This document shows, in pieces, positions 37,410-45,493 of a DNA stretch of 64,000 bases. A program made the position numbers and the translations under genes. The first letter of the stretch is position 1, and every line of letters starts with the position of its first letter. The notes under the pieces were generated by a model. The model was given only the letters and a program-made list of their open reading frames with translations, was not told where the DNA came from and made no database searches. Source of the stretch: Actinomycetes bacterium. Its GTDB lineage: Bacteria; Actinomycetota; Coriobacteriia; Anaerosomatales; Anaerosomataceae. The stretch covers positions 93,159 to 157,158 of the forward strand of contig JALHJB010000002.1 of the NCBI GenBank assembly GCA_022839745.1, written 5' to 3'.

Positions 37410-38917
37410 GCACGTTCTCGAACGCAGGGGGGTCTGCCGAGGTCCCCATGCACGAACCGCTGACCGGCACGCTCATCTTCGAGCGCGGCGCCGCTGAGTC
37501 GCGCTGCGTCGAGGCTCCGCCGCTCGATGTTCCCGCCGTCTCACTCGATGCGGTCCTAGGCGGCCGCGCGCGCAGCGTGCCTCCGGCCCTCCCGCACGTG
37601 ACAGAGGTCGATATCGCGCGGCACTACGAGCATCTCGCCAGCGCGAACTTCGGTGTTGACAGCGGCTTCTACCCGCTTGGCAGCTGCACCATGAAGTACA
37701 ACCCCAAGATCGACGAGCAGGCGTGCCGCCTGCCCGGCTTTGCGCGCATCCACCCGTATCAGCCCGAGGAGACCGTCCAGGGCGCTCTTGAGCTCATGTG
37801 GGGGCTCCAGGAGGCACTCGCCGAGGTCGCTGGCCTGCCGGTCGTCACGCTGCAGCCGGCCGCGGGGGCGCACGGCGAGCTGACCGCACTGCTCACGATC
37901 CGCGCGTATCACACCGCCAACGGTGACCCGCGGGCGAAGGTGCTCGTGCCCGACTCGGCGCATGGCACCAATCCCGCCACCGTTGCGATGTGCGGCTACC
38001 AGGTCGTGCAGATCCCGAGCGACGAGCGCGGGGGCGTGGATCTTGAGGCGCTGCGCGCGGCGCTTGATACCGACGTGGCCGCGCTGATGCTCACCAACCC
38101 GAACACCGTGGGACTCTTCGACGAGAACATCCTCGCAATCACCGAGGCGGTCCATGCGGTGGGGGCGCTCGCGTACTGCGACGGCGCCAACCTGAACGCC
38201 ATCATGGGCAAGAGCCGTCCCGGTGATATGGGCTTCGACGCGATGCACATCAACCTGCACAAGACGTTCGCGACCCCGCACGGCGGCGGTGGCCCCGGTG
38301 CGGGTCCGGTGGCGGTCACCGAACCGCTCGCTTCGTACCTTCCCGGTCCGCTCGTTGCGCGCGACGGCGAGATGTTCACCCTCAGCACACCCGAGCACTC
38401 GATCGGGCGCGTACGCTCGTTCCTCGGAAACTTCGGCGTGCTTGTGCGGGCGTACACCTACATCCGCGCAGTGGGGGGCGAGGGGCTGCGGGAGATCTCC
38501 GAGCAGGCGGTGCTCTCGGCTAACTATCTCAAGGCGCTTCTCGAGGACGCATGGCCGGTGGCGTACGACCGCACGTGCATGCACGAGTTCGTGATGTCGG
38601 GCGGTCCGCTCCGCAAGGCCACCGGCGTACGCACGCTCGATGTTGCCAAGCGGCTGCTCGACTACGGCATCCACCCGCCAACGGTGTACTTCCCGCTGAT
38701 CGTGGAGGAAGCCCTCATGGTCGAGCCCACCGAGACCGAGGGCAAAGCCACGCTCGACCGGTTCGCGGCGGTGCTCAGGCTGATCGCCGAGGAGGCCCAG
38801 GCGGACCCCGATCTTCTGCACGGCGCACCGTACACCACGCCGGTGCGGCGTCTTGACGAAGCGGCCGCGGTGAAGAACGCGGACCTGGCCTGGCGGCCGG
38901 AGGACGTGGAGGCGTAA
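37406..38917 (+). CDS. gcvPB: glycine dehydrogenase (decarboxylating) subunit 2
   Basis: A 503-aa PLP-binding half of the P protein. The Schiff-base lysine is in NLHKTFATPHGGGGPG. Other family blocks are FYPLGSCTMKYNPK, LQPAAGAHGELTALL, DSAHGTNPATVAMCGY and GGPLRKATGVRTLDVAKRL. It forms a heterotetramer with GcvPA. The GTG start overlaps gcvPA by 4 nt. The separate two-subunit form agrees with an anaerobic lineage. Confidence 0.95.
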   Translation: MSTFSNAGGSAEVPMHEPLTGTLIFERGAAESRCVEAPPLDVPAVSLDAVLGGRARSVPPALPHVTEVDIARHYEHLASANFGVDSGFYPLGSCTMKYNPKIDEQACRLPGFARIHPYQPEETVQGALELMWGLQEALAEVAGLPVVTLQPAAGAHGELTALLTIRAYHTANGDPRAKVLVPDSAHGTNPATVAMCGYQVVQIPSDERGGVDLEALRAALDTDVAALMLTNPNTVGLFDENILAITEAVHAVGALAYCDGANLNAIMGKSRPGDMGFDAMHINLHKTFATPHGGGGPGAGPVAVTEPLASYLPGPLVARDGEMFTLSTPEHSIGRVRSFLGNFGVLVRAYTYIRAVGGEGLREISEQAVLSANYLKALLEDAWPVAYDRTCMHEFVMSGGPLRKATGVRTLDVAKRLLDYGIHPPTVYFPLIVEEALMVEPTETEGKATLDRFAAVLRLIAEEAQADPDLLHGAPYTTPVRRLDEAAAVKNADLAWRPEDVEA

Positions 38918-38923
38918 GCGCCG

Positions 38924-39685
38924 GTGCGCCAGTGGCGTGTGATCATCGATGAAGCGGCGGACGGCCCGTGGAACATGGCGGTCGACCGGGCCGTCCTTGC
39001 CGCTCATGCCGGAGGTACCGCGCCGCCCACGCTCAGGCTGTACAGGTGGGATCCGCCGACCGTCTCGCTCGGACGCTTCCAGAAGACCACGGATGTGGAC
39101 GCCGGGTACTGTGCGGCCAACGGGATCGGCATCTGCCGGCGCCCGACCGGCGGCCGGGGCGTACTGCACGCCGATGAGGTCACCTACTCGATCGTTGTCG
39201 GGGTGCGAGACGGGCTACCGCGTGGCGTGCGCGACAGCTACCGGTTCCTGTCGACGGCGCTTGCCGAGGCGTACCGCGCGCTCGGCGTCGACGCGGCGCT
39301 CACCGCGCGGGACCGCGGCATGCGCAGCGGGGCGTGCTACCTGCATGCCACGGCGGCCGATCTGTCTCTCGGCGCCGCCAAACTGTCGGGGAGCGCGCAG
39401 GTATGGGACCGTGAAAGCTGCCTGCAGCACGGGTCGTTCGTGATCTCGCGCGATCTCGCACGTGAGGCAGGCGTCTTCGCGCTCGATGGGGACGGGGCCG
39501 GGGCGCTCGCCAGCGCCGCGACCACGATCTCCGAGGTGCTGGGTGGGCGTCCCGCGGAGGTCGAGATCATCGGTGCGGTGCGCGGTGCGCTCGAGCGGAT
39601 GCTCGGAATCGCATTGGTCGAAGGCGCGCTGTCCGATGCCGAGCTGGAAGGCGCGAGCACGCTCCGGGCCGACTTCGCGATCTGA
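38924..39685 (+). CDS. lipoate/octanoate-protein ligase family (LipM-like)
   Basis: A 253-aa BPL/LplA-fold protein: WRVIIDEAADGPWNMAVDRA, TVSLGRFQKTTDVD, the RRPTGGRGVLHADEVTYS substrate loop and the KLSGSAQVWDRESCLQHGSF block with the conserved lysine. A Cys in the GACYLHATAADLSLG segment sits where LipM carries its catalytic cysteine. Octanoyltransferase activity on GcvH is therefore favoured over an ATP-dependent LplA. It begins 6 nt after gcvPB and would lipoylate the neighbouring GcvH. Confidence 0.85.
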   Translation: MRQWRVIIDEAADGPWNMAVDRAVLAAHAGGTAPPTLRLYRWDPPTVSLGRFQKTTDVDAGYCAANGIGICRRPTGGRGVLHADEVTYSIVVGVRDGLPRGVRDSYRFLSTALAEAYRALGVDAALTARDRGMRSGACYLHATAADLSLGAAKLSGSAQVWDRESCLQHGSFVISRDLAREAGVFALDGDGAGALASAATTISEVLGGRPAEVEIIGAVRGALERMLGIALVEGALSDAELEGASTLRADFAI

Positions 39686-39756
39686 GTCCGGACAATCGTA
39701 CGGCATCGACCTGGAGTTCGACTCGAGGTGCAGCCCGTGATGTCGCTGTCGTCTGC

Positions 39757-39762
39757 TACAAT
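39757..39762 (+). promoter_or_regulatory. extended -10 promoter element upstream of rsiG-like gene
   Basis: TGCTACAAT (hexamer TACAAT at 39757-39762) is an extended -10 element in the 121-nt gap between the lipoyl-transferase gene and the RsiG-like gene. No good -35 is present. It would start a separate transcript 40 nt before the GTG at 39807. Confidence 0.45.
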
Positions 39763-39806
39763 CTGCTCGAGCCTGACTCGGTACTACGGATGGTGGAGGT
39801 GGACCG

Positions 39807-40127
39807 GTGGGGGACAAACATGCATCCGACGACGCACTGCTCAATCTGAGTGATCGCACCATTGATGAACTGCGTGAACTCCTGGACGAGTTGTACGAGG
39901 AGGAGCAGAAGGTCAGTTATCGGCGCCGCGTCCTCCACGGGAAGATAGACATCCTGCGTGCTGAGCTGGTGCGCCGTCTGAAGGACGACCGCACGCATGG
40001 CAAGGGTGTCGTGTCCGGAAGCGATATCGACCGTCTGATCGAGATCCTGGCGAACGACTTGCGGGGCGTGTCCCGATACGACGTCACCGATGAGGACGTC
40101 TATGACGACCAGGACCTGGACGAGTAA
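39807..40127 (+). CDS. rsiG: RsiG-like protein with one c-di-GMP-binding motif
   Basis: A 106-aa helical protein. Residues 33-48 read E-x3-S-x2-R-x3-H-x3-D, matching the RsiG c-di-GMP signature E-x3-S-x2-R-x3-Q-x3-D except that His44 replaces Gln. The preceding NLSDRTIDELRELLDELYEEE and following KIDILRAELVRR also match RsiG. In Streptomyces RsiG holds sigma WhiG inactive when bound to c-di-GMP with two motifs per chain; single-motif forms known from Rubrobacter work as homodimers. No whiG/fliA gene is in the window. GTG follows GGTGGAGGTGGACCG. Confidence 0.78.
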   Translation: MGDKHASDDALLNLSDRTIDELRELLDELYEEEQKVSYRRRVLHGKIDILRAELVRRLKDDRTHGKGVVSGSDIDRLIEILANDLRGVSRYDVTDEDVYDDQDLDE

Positions 40128-40167
40128 GGATTGGCGTAGCACCCCTGGCCCGCCGAAGGAGGCCCAC

Positions 40168-40428
40168 GTGGCGACTGTTGCTGAGAAGATCCACGAGTTC
40201 CTGAACGAGATCGCCGTCGACGGAGTCGAGGAGCGAGTCGTGGAGTACGTCATCCGCGAGGTGAACAACGGTCGCAAGCTGAGCGACGCCCTTGCCGACC
40301 CATACGTGAAGAACCGCCTGAGCGAAGAGCGTCTGGTCAAGGTCCTGGAGAACCCTGAGGTCCTGTCGGCACTCGAGGTCCAGATCGCGGAGTCCTTCAA
40401 GACCCAGGAGTTCGGTCTGCTCGACTGA
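40168..40428 (+). CDS. conserved-looking small helical protein, unknown
   Basis: An 86-aa soluble, acidic, all-helical protein (ATVAEKIHEFLNEIAVDG to the end QEFGLLD). GTG at 40168 has SD GAAGGAGG (40155-40162). The longer frame from 40090 overlaps rsiG and lacks a site. I recognise no family. Its position between rsiG and the FHA gene suggests the same transcript. No cysteines or membrane segment. Confidence 0.6.
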   Translation: MATVAEKIHEFLNEIAVDGVEERVVEYVIREVNNGRKLSDALADPYVKNRLSEERLVKVLENPEVLSALEVQIAESFKTQEFGLLD

Positions 40429-40470
40429 GGCCGTGCGTCTCTTTGGCTGTTCCCGGCAGGAGTGGTGACG

Positions 40471-40923
40471 ATGGACCAGTGCCCGGAGTGTGGCGCCGAG
40501 GTCATGCCGCGCGACGCGGAATGTCCGGAGTGCGGTATGCGGCTCGAAGGCGCGACCGCGTCGTTCGAGGCTGTCGCCGAACCATCGGCACCGGCGTACG
40601 TAGCCGATGTCGGTGTGAGCGAGGTACCCGTGCTCATCGTGCGCAAGGGTGTCGAGGTGGGAGAGCGCTTCTATCTTGAGTCGCCCGAGGTCACGGTCGG
40701 CCGGGATCCCGAAAGCGACATCTTCCTGAACGACGTCACGGTCTCTCGCACGCATGCCCGGCTGCGGATGCAGGGCGACTCGGTGACGATCACCGATGTG
40801 GGTTCACTGAACGGCACCTATGTGAACGACGAGCTGGTCGTCGATGCCCGTCTGAACAGCGGCGACACGGTCCAGATCGGTCGCTTCCAGATGGTGTTCG
40901 TTTCGGGAGGGGGTCCTGAGTAG
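40471..40923 (+). CDS. zinc-ribbon plus FHA-domain protein (GarA-like)
   Basis: A 150-aa protein. Residues 1-27 form a zinc ribbon (CPECGAEVM and CPECGMRLEG). A linker leads to an FHA domain from about residue 55 with VTVGRDPESDIFLNDVTVSRTHARL and SLNGTYVN, the phosphothreonine-binding residues G-R, S-x-x-H and N-G. In mycobacteria and corynebacteria the FHA protein GarA/OdhI, near gcvH and a MerR gene, inhibits 2-oxoglutarate metabolism. Here the ETTS-type phosphorylation motif is absent and replaced by the zinc ribbon, so direct functional equivalence is uncertain. Confidence 0.82.
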   Translation: MDQCPECGAEVMPRDAECPECGMRLEGATASFEAVAEPSAPAYVADVGVSEVPVLIVRKGVEVGERFYLESPEVTVGRDPESDIFLNDVTVSRTHARLRMQGDSVTITDVGSLNGTYVNDELVVDARLNSGDTVQIGRFQMVFVSGGGPE

Positions 40924-41634
40924 ATGACCCCGCGAGTCCGCGACTACATGACCATCGGCGAGGTCGTGGAGAGCCTCGCCGATACCTACGGCGATCTCAC
41001 CATATCTAAGGTCCGCTACCTGGAAGACGAACGCCTCATCTCGCCCGAACGCACTCCGGGCGGCTATCGCAAATACCGCCCGGCAGACGTGCAACGGCTT
41101 GAGCTGGTCCTCCGGTTGCAGAAGGAGCACTTCATGCCGCTTGCGGTCATCCGCGAGAAGCTCGACGAGCTCGACCGGGGCAAGGTGCCTTCGGAGCTTC
41201 GGCCCACGATCGCGCAGTCCGAGCCTATGGCACTGCCGTTCGAAGACGCCGAAACCGTGCCGGTGGAGCGTGCGCAGGAGGTCCTCGGTCTTCCGCCGGC
41301 CTTCATCCGTGAGCTCGATTCGTTCGGTATCGTTTCGCTCGTGCGGGGGCCATCGGGCGATGAGCTGGCGGGCCCCGATGTCGCCATCGCGCACACCTGC
41401 TGGGACCTCCGAAGGTTCGGCATCGAGCCGCGGCACCTGCGCATGTATGAAGCGTTCGCCGAGCGCGAGGCGACGTTCTTCCAGCAGATCCTCATGCCAG
41501 CGATGCGGCATCGCACTCCCGAGGCGCGTCAGAAGCTGATGGAGACCCTGGGGGAGCTGACTCGGGGCTCCGGAGCGCTCAAGGAGCACATGCTGCGTCG
41601 CGCCGTGGGCCGACTGTTCGAGGATGCCAGCTGA
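40924..41634 (+). CDS. MerR-family regulator, FtsR/Rv1828-like
   Basis: A 236-aa regulator. The N-terminal winged helix is MerR-type: MTIGEVVESLADTY, ISKVRYLEDERLISPERTPGGYRKY and RLELVLRLQKEHFMPLAVIREKL. The C-terminal 150 residues are helical with no metal-binding cysteines. In actinobacteria a MerR gene of this size follows the FHA gene (Rv1828; FtsR of Corynebacterium, an activator of ftsZ). The start is directly adjacent to the FHA stop, so both are co-expressed. Confidence 0.82.
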   Translation: MTPRVRDYMTIGEVVESLADTYGDLTISKVRYLEDERLISPERTPGGYRKYRPADVQRLELVLRLQKEHFMPLAVIREKLDELDRGKVPSELRPTIAQSEPMALPFEDAETVPVERAQEVLGLPPAFIRELDSFGIVSLVRGPSGDELAGPDVAIAHTCWDLRRFGIEPRHLRMYEAFAEREATFFQQILMPAMRHRTPEARQKLMETLGELTRGSGALKEHMLRRAVGRLFEDAS

Positions 41635-42106
41635 CTCCATGAACGATGAGCGCCTTGACGAGGTCGAGAGCGGGCTCCCCGTATCGGAACGCGTGGCCTC
41701 CACAGCGTTCGCGCATCCGAGCGAGCGCGTAGCCGCGCAGATACTCGACTTCTACCGGATCGCCTGGGAGTACGAGCCCACCACGTTCCCGCTGGAATGG
41801 GACCGTCACGGAATGGTGCTCGCCTCGTTCTCGCCGGACTTCTATCTCCCCGAGTTCGACCTCTACATCGAGTTGACCACCATGAGCCAGAAGCTCGTGA
41901 CGAAGAAGAACCGCAAGGTCCGTCGGCTCAAGGAGCTCTACCCCGATGTGAATATCAAGATCCTGTACCAGAAGGATTTCCGGAAGCTGCTGTTCAAGTA
42001 CGGCATCCCGGTGCGGGAGCGCGATCACGCCGAGGGCGGCGGGCTCGATGCGGGCACGGCGTATGACGCGGGTCCGCGGCCTGATGACGCTGGCGGCACA
42101 CGATGA
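41624..42106 (+). CDS. PD-(D/E)XK nuclease-like protein, small
   Basis: A 160-aa protein. The segment FSPDFYLPEFDLYIELTT, then KLVTKKNRKVRRLKELYP, has the D...E-x-T...K spacing of a PD-(D/E)XK nuclease-like core (similar to DUF559-type endonucleases). The last 25 residues are disordered. Start may be 41624 (overlapping merR) or the ATG at 41639; neither has a clear SD. It overlaps hpt by 4 nt. Substrate unknown; possibly a housekeeping tRNA or DNA-repair nuclease-like protein. Confidence 0.6.
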   Translation: MPADSMNDERLDEVESGLPVSERVASTAFAHPSERVAAQILDFYRIAWEYEPTTFPLEWDRHGMVLASFSPDFYLPEFDLYIELTTMSQKLVTKKNRKVRRLKELYPDVNIKILYQKDFRKLLFKYGIPVRERDHAEGGGLDAGTAYDAGPRPDDAGGTR

Positions 42107-42654
42107 GCGACTCGTTCCCCGATCCGCGTATCGACCGGGTCCTGTACAGCCCGGAGGAGATCCAGGCCGCCGTACGGCGCATCGGCGCGGATATCACCGC
42201 CGACTACACGGGTCGTACACTCACGCTGGTCACCGTGCTTAAAGGCGGCGCGATGTTCCTGGCCGACCTCTGCCGCGCGATCGAGCTGCCGCTCACCGTG
42301 GACTTCATGGCGATTTCGTCGTACGGCCCCGGCGCCGAGGGCTCGGTCCGCATCACCAAGGACCTCGATGATCCGATCGAGGGCAGGGACGTGCTCGTGG
42401 TCGAGGACATCATCGACACCGGGCTTACGCTTGCCTACCTGCTGCGCGTGCTGCGACAGCGCCGCCCCGCCAGCGTGTCGGTCTGCACGCTGCTCGACAA
42501 AGACGCCCGGCGGCTTGCGGACCTGCCGATCGAGTACCGTGGGTTCACAGTGCCCGACCGCTTCCTCGTGGGCTACGGGCTTGATCTCGACGGTCTGTGG
42601 CGCACCCTCCCGTACGTGGCCACGCTGCACGACGAGATCTGGGAGGCCGAGTGA
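42103..42654 (+). CDS. hpt: hypoxanthine phosphoribosyltransferase
   Basis: A 183-aa purine-salvage enzyme converting hypoxanthine or guanine to IMP or GMP. The PRPP motif VLVVEDIIDTGLT and the early VLKGGAMFLADL loop are intact, with DFMAISSYG between, and VGYGLDLDGLWR near the end is typical. ATG overlaps the previous gene (ATGA) and its stop overlaps the K+ channel start. Apt follows two genes on, forming a salvage group. Confidence 0.93.
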   Translation: MSDSFPDPRIDRVLYSPEEIQAAVRRIGADITADYTGRTLTLVTVLKGGAMFLADLCRAIELPLTVDFMAISSYGPGAEGSVRITKDLDDPIEGRDVLVVEDIIDTGLTLAYLLRVLRQRRPASVSVCTLLDKDARRLADLPIEYRGFTVPDRFLVGYGLDLDGLWRTLPYVATLHDEIWEAE

Positions 42655-43631
42655 GGCGTGTCCTCATAGCCGCCGGGTTGCTGGTGGGGGTCCTGTCCAT
42701 CGGCACGGTCGGCTACATGCTCATCGAGGGGTGGACATTCCTCGACAGTCTGTATATGACGGTGATCACCGTGACCACGGTAGGCTTCAAAGAGGTCGCG
42801 CAGATGTCGCCCACCGGTCAGGTCTTCACCATCGCCATGATCTTCGCGGGTGTCGGGGGCATCGCATACTCGGTAGGCGTGCTGGCCGAGTTCATGATCG
42901 AGGGACCGCTAGCTGAGCTCGTGGAGGGACGTCGCATGACCAAGCGGATCGAACACCTGTCGGGGCACTATATCGTGGCGGGTATGGGTCGCGTCGGGTC
43001 GGTCGTGTGCACCACCCTTGCCGAGCAGGGAGTCCCGTTCGTGGTGATCGACCACTGTGACGACTGCGAGGTGGAAGCGCTTGAGCACGGCTGGTTGTAT
43101 CTGAGTGGCGACGCCACGGCTGAAGACACCCTCGAGTCGGCCGGCATCATGCGTGCGAAGGGCCTCGTGACCGCGCTTGATACAGACGCCGACAATCTGT
43201 TCGTTGCGATGACGGCACGTGGCATGAACGCGGACCTGTTCATCGTGGCCCGCTCAGCCTCGGTCTCATCCGAGGCGAAGATCCTGCGTGCTGGCGCGGA
43301 CCGCGTGGTGACCCCCAACGTCATCGGCGGCAGGCGCATGGCGTCGAGCGTCATCGACCCGTTCGTGAGCGACTATCTTGAGCTGGTGAGCCATAGCGAG
43401 GGCGTCGAGTTCAGGCTTGACACGTTCAGGGTCACCGAGCATTCGTCGCTCGCCGGCCGCTCGATCAGGGAGGCCCGGGTCCGGGACGTCACCGGCGCGT
43501 ACATCATGGCCCTGGCGCACGACGGCGTCACCGACAGCCACCCATCTGCGGAGAGCGTGCTCCGGCCGGGCGACCATGTGGTGGCCTTTGGCACGCCGGC
43601 ACAGCTTGACGCGCTCGGCGCCCTGCTGTGA
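42651..43631 (+). CDS. potassium channel with TrkA-N/TrkA-C (RCK) domains
   Basis: A 326-aa protein. Two transmembrane helices enclose a pore loop with VITVTTVGFKE, the K+ selectivity filter (usual TVGYG/TVGFGE). A cytosolic RCK module follows: the Rossmann motif YIVAGMGRVGSVVCTTLAEQ (NAD/nucleotide binding) and then a TrkA-C domain. Such channels are gated by ligand binding to the RCK ring. GTG start overlaps hpt by 4 nt. Confidence 0.9.
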   Translation: MRRVLIAAGLLVGVLSIGTVGYMLIEGWTFLDSLYMTVITVTTVGFKEVAQMSPTGQVFTIAMIFAGVGGIAYSVGVLAEFMIEGPLAELVEGRRMTKRIEHLSGHYIVAGMGRVGSVVCTTLAEQGVPFVVIDHCDDCEVEALEHGWLYLSGDATAEDTLESAGIMRAKGLVTALDTDADNLFVAMTARGMNADLFIVARSASVSSEAKILRAGADRVVTPNVIGGRRMASSVIDPFVSDYLELVSHSEGVEFRLDTFRVTEHSSLAGRSIREARVRDVTGAYIMALAHDGVTDSHPSAESVLRPGDHVVAFGTPAQLDALGALL

Positions 43632-43698
43632 TACCGTGCGTCTGTCGAAACCGTGCACTCCGGACAGGAGTGCCGTTGCTGAGAGTGAGGAGCCAGGC

Positions 43699-44214
43699 GT
43701 GAACCTCGAGGACTACATCAGAGACATCAAAGACTTCCCTAAGGAAGGCATCGTATTCAAGGACATCACTCCGCTGTTGGCGAGCCCTGAGGGCTTCAAA
43801 GCCGCTATCGACACCATCGCCTCGGAGTACGTCGATGCGGGCATCACGAAGGTCATGGGCGCCGAGGCGCGCGGGTTCATCTTCGGTGGCGCATTGGCGT
43901 ACAACCTGGGTGCGGGCTTCGTCCCGGCGCGCAAGCCCGGGAAGCTGCCGTGGACCACGACATCGCATAGCTACGCGCTCGAGTACGGCACCGACTCGCT
44001 CGAGGTCCACACCGACGCCCTGGTTCCCGGAGACGTGGTCCTGATCGTGGACGATGTGCTCGCGACCGGCGGTACCGCGGCCGCCAAGGCAGCGCTCGTG
44101 GAGAAGATGGGCGCGCAGGTGGCGGGATTCGCGTTCCTGCTCGAGCTCGACTTCCTCGGAGGCCGGGAGAAGCTCGGCGAACCGAAGATCGTCACGCTCA
44201 TCCACGTCAGCTAG
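43699..44214 (+). CDS. apt: adenine phosphoribosyltransferase
   Basis: A 171-aa purine-salvage enzyme that makes AMP from adenine and PRPP. Family blocks: IRDIKDFPKEGIVFKDITPLL, GAEARGFIFGGALAYNLG, PARKPGKLPW and the PRPP loop VVLIVDDVLATGGT. GTG at 43699 is preceded by GTGAGGAGCCAGGC. The longer open frame to 43417 covers the previous gene and is discarded. Confidence 0.95.
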   Translation: MNLEDYIRDIKDFPKEGIVFKDITPLLASPEGFKAAIDTIASEYVDAGITKVMGAEARGFIFGGALAYNLGAGFVPARKPGKLPWTTTSHSYALEYGTDSLEVHTDALVPGDVVLIVDDVLATGGTAAAKAALVEKMGAQVAGFAFLLELDFLGGREKLGEPKIVTLIHVS

Positions 44215-44229
44215 CGGGCGCCGCCGGTC

Positions 44230-45354
44230 CTACTCTGCGGCGGTGACGACCTCCACCTGGACGGTTTCAACACCTGAGAATCCAAGCGCTTCGGCCGCGG
44301 CCTTCGAGAGATCGAGGTCGCGGCCCGCTATGAACGGGCCGCGGTCGTTGACATAGACGATGACCCTGCGCGACCCCCGGGTGAGCGCAAGAACGGTGCC
44401 GAAGGGGAGGGTGCGCGACGCGCAGGTGAGGTCCTCCTGGTTGAACACCTGCCCGGAGGCCGTTGTGCGGCCGTGGAAGCCCGGACCGTACCAGCTGCAC
44501 ACGGCAGGATACCTCTCACCGGTCGAGATGTAGGTACGCGGCATGCTCGCCGAGACCCGGTATTCCACGCTGGGGTGGGTGTCCACGGTGGCGGTCGCGA
44601 ACTCCACCGCTGTGTCGATGGGGACCGACGCCGCCACCCACTCGGCCCGCGCGGCTGCGGCGGCAGCGCGCACACGCTCGAGCGCCGCACGCTCCTCGGC
44701 GCTCAGGGCGGCGACGGCCGCCTGCTGTTCCACGAGCAGTGTGGACAGCCGCTGGTGCCGGCTGTCCTGCTCGGCGCGCAGTGCGCGGTCCTGGGCCATG
44801 AGCTCCTCAAGCTGGCCCTCCTTGTACCGTGCGTCGGCGGCAGCGATGTTCAGGTCGGCCACCACCTGCCGGTCGTCGTCAGCGATTCGCGTCAGCGCAT
44901 CCGCCCGCGCGAGCAGGTCGGGGAGCGAATCGGCATTCAGTAGGACGCTGATCGGGTCGAACCGGCCGTGCTTGTAGACGTCGATAAGGTGCGAGTGGAA
45001 TCGGGCCTCGGCCTCGGCGTGCACGCGTTCAGCCTCCGCAACCGCGTCACGCGCTTCCACGATGCGGTCGGCGGTGACCGCAAGGCGTGCGTCGAGCGCG
45101 CGCTGGTCGGCCTCGAGAGCGTCGATCTCGTCCTGGATCGCGACGGCCTGCGCCGTAGCCTGATCCAGCTCGGCCCGGATGGCCGCGATGTCGTCCGACG
45201 GGCGCGCGACAGGGGGAGGGGACGGCGTGGCGGTCGCATCGGCCGGAGCGGCAAGCGCACGGGGTGGAGACATGCCGGCACCGCCGCACGCGACGATGGC
45301 CGCGAGCGAGAGTGCACAGGAACCACGGACGATCATGGTCAGCGGACGCATCAA
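44230..45354 (-). CDS. rlpA: RlpA-like double-psi beta-barrel protein with N-terminal coiled coil
   Basis: A 374-aa exported protein. A signal region with a possible lipobox (IVACG) is followed by a coiled coil (about residues 50-225) and an RlpA domain at the end: CSWYGPGFHGRTTASG, TLPFGTVLAL, YVNDRGPFIAGRDLDLSKAAAEALG. The catalytic Asp (NDRGPF) is present, but where RlpA transglycosylases have His (TAAH) this protein has TCAS, so cleavage activity is doubtful. The coiled coil contains YKHGRFDPISVLLNA, shared with the divergent NlpC/P60 gene. Confidence 0.85.
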   Translation of the reverse strand: MMRPLTMIVRGSCALSLAAIVACGGAGMSPPRALAAPADATATPSPPPVARPSDDIAAIRAELDQATAQAVAIQDEIDALEADQRALDARLAVTADRIVEARDAVAEAERVHAEAEARFHSHLIDVYKHGRFDPISVLLNADSLPDLLARADALTRIADDDRQVVADLNIAAADARYKEGQLEELMAQDRALRAEQDSRHQRLSTLLVEQQAAVAALSAEERAALERVRAAAAAARAEWVAASVPIDTAVEFATATVDTHPSVEYRVSASMPRTYISTGERYPAVCSWYGPGFHGRTTASGQVFNQEDLTCASRTLPFGTVLALTRGSRRVIVYVNDRGPFIAGRDLDLSKAAAEALGFSGVETVQVEVVTAAE

Positions 45355-45412
45355 GCTCCGACCTGCCGGGAACCGTTCACGTCGTACTGTATCAAATCGT
45401 CCGTACGCGCCG

Positions 45413-45421
45413 TGCTATACT
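45413..45421 (+). promoter_or_regulatory. extended -10 promoter for the NlpC/P60 gene
   Basis: TGCTATACT (hexamer TATACT at 45416-45421) lies 73 nt before the ATG at 45494, in the 139-nt divergent region shared with the RlpA-like gene. The -35 is weak. No inverted-repeat operator is evident. Confidence 0.45.
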
Positions 45422-45493
45422 GTATGCGCGGATCGGTGGTGGCGCACCGTCCGGGCCTCTCGACGTACCACACAGACGCAGCTCGGAGGTACC

